A DNA stretch of 11,364 bases from Actinomycetes bacterium. Lineage in GTDB: Bacteria; Actinomycetota; Humimicrobiia; Humimicrobiales; Humimicrobiaceae. Within the stretch, counting starts at the first letter, position 1; each line of letters begins with the position of its first letter. The stretch lies in contig JAUWCR010000015.1 of NCBI GenBank assembly GCA_030609215.1, forward strand, positions 1-11,364, written 5' to 3'. This document shows positions 7,134-11,364 of the stretch, one piece after another. Under the pieces are notes generated by a model. It did no database searches. It was not told the DNA's origin and was given only the letters and a program-made list of their open reading frames with translations. The translations under genes and the position numbers were made by a program.

Positions 7134-7291
7134 TTTTTTCTCCTTTCATCTTATAAATTAAATTTTGTTTCAAGGATATTTACTTTATCTAGAGTGCATC
7201 CTTTAAGCTTTATAGCTTTTCATAAATAATATAATAAAATAATGAAGAAAAAATGGAGACATAGGAGTGTTTTTAAATATTTTAATAAGTT

Positions 7292-8506
7292 TTATAATTG
7301 GTGGTGTTTTGTGTCTTTACCAGTGTTTGTTTTGGCTTTAAATAAAGGTAAAGTTACTTTAAAAGTTACAACTTTATTTTGTTTATCAAGCTGTACAGTT
7401 ATTTTCCCCTTGTGATTTTCAATAATTTTTTTACAGATTGAAAGACCAAGGCCATAGCCTTTAATTCTATAGCTGCTGGCACCTTTTACTTTATAAAATC
7501 TATCAAATATATGAGGGATATCTTCTTTTTTTATAAAGCTGCTTTCATTTTTAATCTCAAAAAATAAATTACTTTTTTTACTATCAATATATGTTTTTAT
7601 TTCTAATTCCTTATTTTGTTCGCTGTACTTTATTGCGTTATCTATTAAATTAAATACAAATTGTTCAACTTGTGTCTTTATTCCTAAAATATTTGTATGT
7701 CCTTTATAATTTGTTTTTGATATAAGATTCTTTGAATCAATTTTATTTCTGAACAAGGCAAGTACTTTTTGTATAATTTTCTTAATATCTACTTGTTCAA
7801 ATTGGTTCTGCTTACTTATATCTTCAAGGCTTGATAATAAAAGCAAATCATCTGTGATTTTTGAAAGCCTTATGATCTCATTATTTATCAGTTGGAGTGT
7901 TTCCTCGTATTCTCTTTTAGTTATGTTTTTATTTAGTTTCAGTACATCAATTTTTGTTTTTATAATTGTAAGTGGCGTATTTAATTCGTGGGATGCATTT
8001 TGTATAAACTGTTTTTGCTGATTGAATGAATTTTCTATCTTGTCGAGCATCGAGTCAAAAGTTTTGGCCATTTTTGATATTGCATCATTGCCTTTTAAAT
8101 TCAACCTTATATGCAGTTTCTTTTCATCTATTTCTTTAACGTTATTAGTTATAGTATTAATTTGGTTAAGTGATCTTCTTAAAAAGAGAAATCCGCCTGA
8201 TGTTGAGACTATAATTATAAGCAGAACACCTCCTGAGATTATAGAAAATACTCTCCAAAGCAGACCGGCAGTTAGAATGGCTATAGGTGGGAAAAATCTA
8301 AATCCTTTTTCCCTGCGGTTTATTTCTGCAATCCTATCTACTATTGCTCGACCAATTTCAGGATTATCCCTGAGAGAATGTATAAATTTTTCTTCTCTTA
8401 AGTTAAACCTAAATACAGTAAATATCAGGGAACCATATAGGATAAAAGCAATTATTATTATAACGATGAACCATAAAGTTATTTTTACTTTAAGTGATGA
8501 TTTCAA
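7292..8506 (-). CDS. Membrane sensor histidine kinase (HAMP-HisKA-HATPase)
   Basis: A 404-residue sensor kinase, partner of the response regulator gene just upstream. Two membrane helices (about 9-32 and 88-109) bracket a roughly 55-residue outer loop; a HAMP linker runs to about 162. The phospho-accepting H173 is in NASHELNTPLT (170-180). The N box is NLIDNAIKYS (286-295), the F box FDRFYKV (334-340), and the G2 box GYGLGLSI (350-357). The G1 box, usually DxGxG, reads NESSF at 320-324, which is degenerate; related degenerate forms exist in other Gram-positive kinases, so activity is still likely. The start is a TTG with AAGG 8 bases upstream. The frame remains open for 21 codons back to the response regulator's TAA, so a start at a rarer codon further up cannot be excluded. 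The signal sensed is unknown; the neighbouring exporter suggests envelope or antimicrobial stress. Confidence 0.93.
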   Translation of the reverse strand: MKSSLKVKITLWFIVIIIIAFILYGSLIFTVFRFNLREEKFIHSLRDNPEIGRAIVDRIAEINRREKGFRFFPPIAILTAGLLWRVFSIISGGVLLIIIVSTSGGFLFLRRSLNQINTITNNVKEIDEKKLHIRLNLKGNDAISKMAKTFDSMLDKIENSFNQQKQFIQNASHELNTPLTIIKTKIDVLKLNKNITKREYEETLQLINNEIIRLSKITDDLLLLSSLEDISKQNQFEQVDIKKIIQKVLALFRNKIDSKNLISKTNYKGHTNILGIKTQVEQFVFNLIDNAIKYSEQNKELEIKTYIDSKKSNLFFEIKNESSFIKKEDIPHIFDRFYKVKGASSYRIKGYGLGLSICKKIIENHKGKITVQLDKQNKVVTFKVTLPLFKAKTNTGKDTKHHQL

Positions 8507-8569
8507 TTGAATTGCCTTATTATAAATATTAATAATTTTTTTAAATTCAAATTTTCCTTGTTTATTCTT

Positions 8570-9238
8570 TTATTTATCATCTTTTATCCTGTAGCCAGAA
8601 CCATAAACTGCTTCTATTGTGGAATTTCTCTTTCCTAATTTTCTACGCAGATTCTTTATATGAGTATCGACAACATTAGTAAAGATATCTACATTCCTGT
8701 CCCAGGCATGCTCCAAAATCTGATTTCGGCTTAATACCTGTCCCTTATTTCTAAGAAAATATTCTAAGATCATAAACTCCTTTTTTGTAAGTTTTATCTC
8801 TTTTGATCCAATAAATACCTTTTCTTTATCAAGATAAAGTTTTATACAAGAAGTATATAATATATTTTCTTTATTTTCTGAGGTTCTTCTGATCAGCGCT
8901 CTTATTCTTGCAAGAAGTTCAGAAAATTCAAATGGCTTAGTAAGATAATCATCTGCACCATGATTTAATCCACTTACAATATCATCAATCTGTTTTTTAG
9001 CTGTTAACATTAGAATGTAAGTATCAATTTTATCTTTTCTTAATTTTTGACAGATCTCTTCACCCTGGATGTCAGGTAACATTAAATCTAAAATTATGAC
9101 ATCATACTCAAACTGCTGAGCGAGCAAGTAGCCATCTTTTCCATTATATGCCGTATCAACACTGAATTTGCGTTGCTCGAGGCCTTTTTTTAAGCTGTCT
9201 GCAATTAATTTTTCATCTTCAATAATTAATATTTTCAT
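8570..9238 (-). CDS. OmpR/PhoB-family response regulator
   Basis: A 222-residue two-domain regulator. The receiver domain (about 1-118) has the acidic pair E7/D8, phospho-acceptor D51 (VIILDLMLPD), T79 (LMLTA) and K101 (LTKPF), all the switch residues expected. The C-terminal winged helix (about 127-219) has the family pattern LTKKEFMILEYFLRNKG, the recognition-helix region VVDTHIKNLRRKLG, and the wing YGSGYRIKD. It should bind DNA as a dimer after phosphorylation by the kinase encoded next. No clear Shine-Dalgarno precedes the ATG. A plausible promoter lies 33 bases upstream, so the pair may be transcribed separately from, as well as together with, the ABC genes. The most likely targets are the adjacent exporter genes, by context only. 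Confidence 0.94.
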   Translation of the reverse strand: MKILIIEDEKLIADSLKKGLEQRKFSVDTAYNGKDGYLLAQQFEYDVIILDLMLPDIQGEEICQKLRKDKIDTYILMLTAKKQIDDIVSGLNHGADDYLTKPFEFSELLARIRALIRRTSENKENILYTSCIKLYLDKEKVFIGSKEIKLTKKEFMILEYFLRNKGQVLSRNQILEHAWDRNVDIFTNVVDTHIKNLRRKLGKRNSTIEAVYGSGYRIKDDK

Positions 9239-9270
9239 TTTTAACGCTTTTTTTGACTAAAGCTATATTT

Positions 9271-9300
9271 TATATAACAGATTGATTTATAAAAAGTCAA
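9271..9300 (-). promoter_or_regulatory. Candidate internal promoter for the response regulator and kinase genes
   Basis: Read on the minus strand, TTGACT (9300-9295, 5 of 6 matches to TTGACA) is followed, with an 18-base spacer, by TATATA (9276-9271), or with 17 by TTATAT. The predicted start lies about 25 bases before the regulator ATG. TTTGACT also recurs inverted at 9252-9258, so an inverted repeat flanks the -10 region. Confidence 0.4.
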
Positions 9301-9314
9301 ATATATTTACTTTT

Positions 9315-10577
9315 TCATTCATGTCTAAGTGACTCAATTGGATTAAGCCTTGCTGCTCGCATTGCAGGAAAAATCCCGAATACCAGTCCTATTATAGTTG
9401 AAAAAGACAGGGCCAGGACTATAGGGAAAGCTGTAATAACAGAAGTGAGTGTAGTAAAATTATTTAATGCTTCGGTTAATAAAACTGCAAATACGATTCC
9501 TAAAAAACCACCGGCAATACTTAAAACAACACTTTCAGTTAAGAATTGAATCAGTATATCTTTGTTTTTTGCTCCTATTGCTTTTCTAATGCCAATTTCT
9601 CTTGTTCTCTCAGTAACAGACACGAACATTATATTCATAATACCGATTCCACCGACGAGTAGTGAAATAGCAGCAATACTTGAGAGAGTGATTGAAAGAA
9701 TATCTGTCACAGAGCTTACCATGTCAATCAGTATAGTCGAACTTAAAATTTCAAAATCATTACTCTCACCTGTCAGTATGTTGTGCTGCTTCCTCAGTAT
9801 ATTTTTAATTTCATTACTGGCTTTATCTATTAAATCTTCATTTTCAACTTCAGCCATTATATTATCAACAGTATCAATTCCATAAAGCTTGTTCTGTGCA
9901 GTTGTAATCGGGATGTAAACTGTATTATCCTGATCAATACCCATTATATTTGACCCCATGGATTCCAATGTACCTATAACTGTGAAGTTTTTCCCATCTA
10001 TTTTTATTATTTCTCCAATTGGGTTAATCCTTCCAAAAAAGTCTTCAATTATTGTTTGACCCAAAACTACAACGTTTGAAGAATTTGCTACATCACTGGA
10101 GCTGAAAAAAATACCTTTACTGATTTCATAATTTTTAAGATCTGTATAATTTTCTGTTGAGGCAGTTACTAGAATTTGAGAGCTGCCTCCCAAATATGAT
10201 ACAGTTGACATTTTTAATATGATTGGTGAAGTTTCTGTTATTAACGTAGATTCTCTTTTTAAAGCTTCATAATCATCTAGATATAGATCTCCCTCAACAA
10301 CTTGATCTTCCTCAATTCCTACCATTGCTTTTCCAAAGCCCCCTCCTCCTGGTCTCATTTGTTGTACTTCTTTACTGCCAGGAGTTATTGAAATTATATT
10401 AGTACCTACACTTTGTATATCTTCAAGAATTGATTGCTCAGCGCCTGTACCAACTGCCATAACTGCTACCACAGCTCCAACACCAATAATAATACCAAGC
10501 ATGGTAAGAAAGGAGCGAAGCTTATTTACAGCAAGTGACTGAAATGCAATCTTTATGTTTTCTGCCAGTCTTCTCAT
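9315..10577 (-). CDS. MacB/FtsX-type ABC transporter permease
   Basis: A 420-residue permease of the MacB/YknZ family, mechanotransmission-type ABC transporters that couple cytosolic ATP hydrolysis to movement of an extracytoplasmic domain. The amphipathic start and first helix (NKLRSFLTMLGIIIGVGAVVAV, about 18-40) are typical. The outer domain spans about 47-290 and contains a Gly-rich loop (MRPGGGGFG, 74-82). Three C-terminal helices follow (about 293-318, 346-370, 383-405). The cytosolic coupling segment TERTREIGIRKAIGAKNKDI is at 322-341 and the family end ARLNPIESLRHE at 409-420. The ATG overlaps the stop of the ATPase gene by four bases, so the two are translationally coupled. Substrate unknown; MacB-like systems export peptides, lipoproteins, antibiotics or toxins. 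A MacA-like adaptor gene would be expected beyond the right edge of the window. Confidence 0.93.
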   Translation of the reverse strand: MRRLAENIKIAFQSLAVNKLRSFLTMLGIIIGVGAVVAVMAVGTGAEQSILEDIQSVGTNIISITPGSKEVQQMRPGGGGFGKAMVGIEEDQVVEGDLYLDDYEALKRESTLITETSPIILKMSTVSYLGGSSQILVTASTENYTDLKNYEISKGIFFSSSDVANSSNVVVLGQTIIEDFFGRINPIGEIIKIDGKNFTVIGTLESMGSNIMGIDQDNTVYIPITTAQNKLYGIDTVDNIMAEVENEDLIDKASNEIKNILRKQHNILTGESNDFEILSSTILIDMVSSVTDILSITLSSIAAISLLVGGIGIMNIMFVSVTERTREIGIRKAIGAKNKDILIQFLTESVVLSIAGGFLGIVFAVLLTEALNNFTTLTSVITAFPIVLALSFSTIIGLVFGIFPAMRAARLNPIESLRHE

Positions 10578-11353
10578 AATGTCTGTCCATTTTGTGTATT
10601 ATTACCTATCTTATCTTCAAGCCTGGGCATATTTTTAAGCCTTTTAATTGCATCTATCGGACTGTCTATTCTCTCCTCATTTGGTATAATCCCGTCCTTT
10701 AGATATATGACTCTGTCTGTATGCCTTGCTATGCTAAGCTCATGTGTTACAAGCAGTATTGTCTTGCCTTCTCTGTTTAGCTTTTGAAATATAGCAATTA
10801 TCTCTTCTCCTGTTACTGAATCTAAGTTTCCCGTAGGCTCATCAGCTAAAATTATTGTTGGATCATTTACCAGTGCCCTTGCTATGGCTACCCTCTGCCT
10901 CTGTCCTCCTGAGAGCTCTGATGGCCTGTGTTTTTCCCATCCTATAAGTCCAACTGAGTCAAGTGCACGAATTATCCTGTCCTTTCTACCCTTTCTATCT
11001 CCTCCCTTAGAGTATATTAGGGGGAGCTCTACGTTACAGACTGCATTGGCTCTGGTCAGCAGATTAAATGTCTGAAATACAAATCCTATCTTGCTGTTTC
11101 TAATTTCAGCAAGGCTGTTATCGTCTAGCTTTGATACATCTACTCCTTCTAAGTGATAGGTTCCTGATGTTGGAATGTCAAGGCATCCTATTATATTCAT
11201 AAGGGTAGATTTACCTGAGCCTGATGGGCCCATTATGGATACAAATTCACCTTCAGCTACCTTAAGGTTTGTACCCCGCAGAGCCTTAATCTCTATATTT
11301 CCTATCCTGTATATCTTGGTTAGCTCTTTTATGTCTATTATGCTTTTGTTCAT
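10574..11353 (-). CDS. MacB/LolD/YknY-type ABC transporter ATP-binding protein
   Basis: A 259-residue ATPase, complete at both ends. Walker A GPSGSGKST is at 42-50, the Q loop FVFQTFNLL at 91-99, the signature LSGGQRQRVA at 147-156, Walker B IILADEPTGNLDS at 167-179, and the switch His in LLVTHE (H204). This is the MacB/LolD subfamily signature set. A C-terminal extension of about 35 residues after the core (from NEERIDSPIDAIKRL onward) is somewhat longer than the minimal LolD form. It powers the permease encoded by the next gene, with which it overlaps by four bases (ATGA). No ribosome site fits in the 11 bases visible upstream of the ATG, so either the site or an overlapping upstream gene, probably the adaptor protein, lies outside the window. 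Confidence 0.95.
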   Translation of the reverse strand: MNKSIIDIKELTKIYRIGNIEIKALRGTNLKVAEGEFVSIMGPSGSGKSTLMNIIGCLDIPTSGTYHLEGVDVSKLDDNSLAEIRNSKIGFVFQTFNLLTRANAVCNVELPLIYSKGGDRKGRKDRIIRALDSVGLIGWEKHRPSELSGGQRQRVAIARALVNDPTIILADEPTGNLDSVTGEEIIAIFQKLNREGKTILLVTHELSIARHTDRVIYLKDGIIPNEERIDSPIDAIKRLKNMPRLEDKIGNNTQNGQTL

Positions 11354-11364
11354 GGTTGTTGGTA

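Noticed and set aside
6904..7173. Minus-strand 89-codon frame overlapping the two-helix protein
   Set aside because: Its translation has no domain or helix pattern, while the competing frame has two clean membrane helices and a ribosome site.
7203..7222. AAGCT/AGCTT mini-hairpin between the kinase and the two-helix protein gene as a terminator
   Set aside because: A 5-bp stem with no T-run in the minus direction is too weak to call.
8022..8510. Plus-strand open frame of 162 codons opposite the histidine kinase
   Set aside because: It lies entirely antisense to a kinase with clear motifs and shows no recognisable domain; it is a shadow.
1..11364. A defence island, prophage, CRISPR array or new retro-element
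   Set aside because: No nuclease, reverse transcriptase, integrase, regular repeat-spacer pattern or phage gene is visible; the genes are ordinary housekeeping, envelope and regulatory families.

Overview
The window looks like chromosomal DNA of an AT-rich anaerobic bacterium, most likely a low-GC Firmicute (Clostridia or Halanaerobiia-like). The clues are AT-rich codon use with many Lys/Asn/Ile, purine-rich Shine-Dalgarno sites before several genes, TTG and GTG starts, an iron-sulfur type 4 uracil-DNA glycosylase, a corrinoid-activation (RACE/ASKHA) protein and an Mrp-type iron-sulfur carrier. The taxonomic call is inference. No tRNA, rRNA, insertion sequence, CRISPR array or phage gene is visible. 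The longest gene-free stretch is about 210 bases.

Positions 1-2383 (plus strand) hold two small FmdB-type zinc-ribbon proteins that flank a type 4 uracil-DNA glycosylase with a Cys-containing C-terminal extension and a membrane-anchored metallo-beta-lactamase-fold hydrolase. Positions 2401-4032 (minus) encode an ASKHA/RACE corrinoid-activator-like protein whose N-terminal [2Fe-2S] motif has Asp where the third ligand Cys is expected. A divergent intergenic region (4033-4242) follows. Next, on the plus strand, come a class I SAM methyltransferase, an Mrp/NBP35 P-loop ATPase, and a lipoprotein with a GIN/DUF2807 beta-helix whose start overlaps the Mrp gene by 11 bases.

From 6696 to the right edge everything is on the minus strand. 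In transcription order it reads: MacB/YknY-type ABC ATPase, MacB/YknZ-type permease (ATGA overlap), OmpR-family response regulator, sensor histidine kinase, and a 145-residue two-helix membrane protein of unknown function. The layout suggests a cell-envelope stress or efflux module in which the two-component pair controls the exporter. An adaptor (membrane fusion protein) gene probably lies just outside the window, upstream of the ATPase. A long hairpin at 6596-6648 closes this cluster and the convergent lipoprotein gene.

No clear new multi-gene system is evident. The items most worth a second look are the altered ferredoxin motif of the ASKHA protein, the extended glycosylase, the Mrp-lipoprotein coupling, the unknown membrane protein of the exporter cluster, and the response regulator and kinase sharing one reading frame separated by a single TAA.
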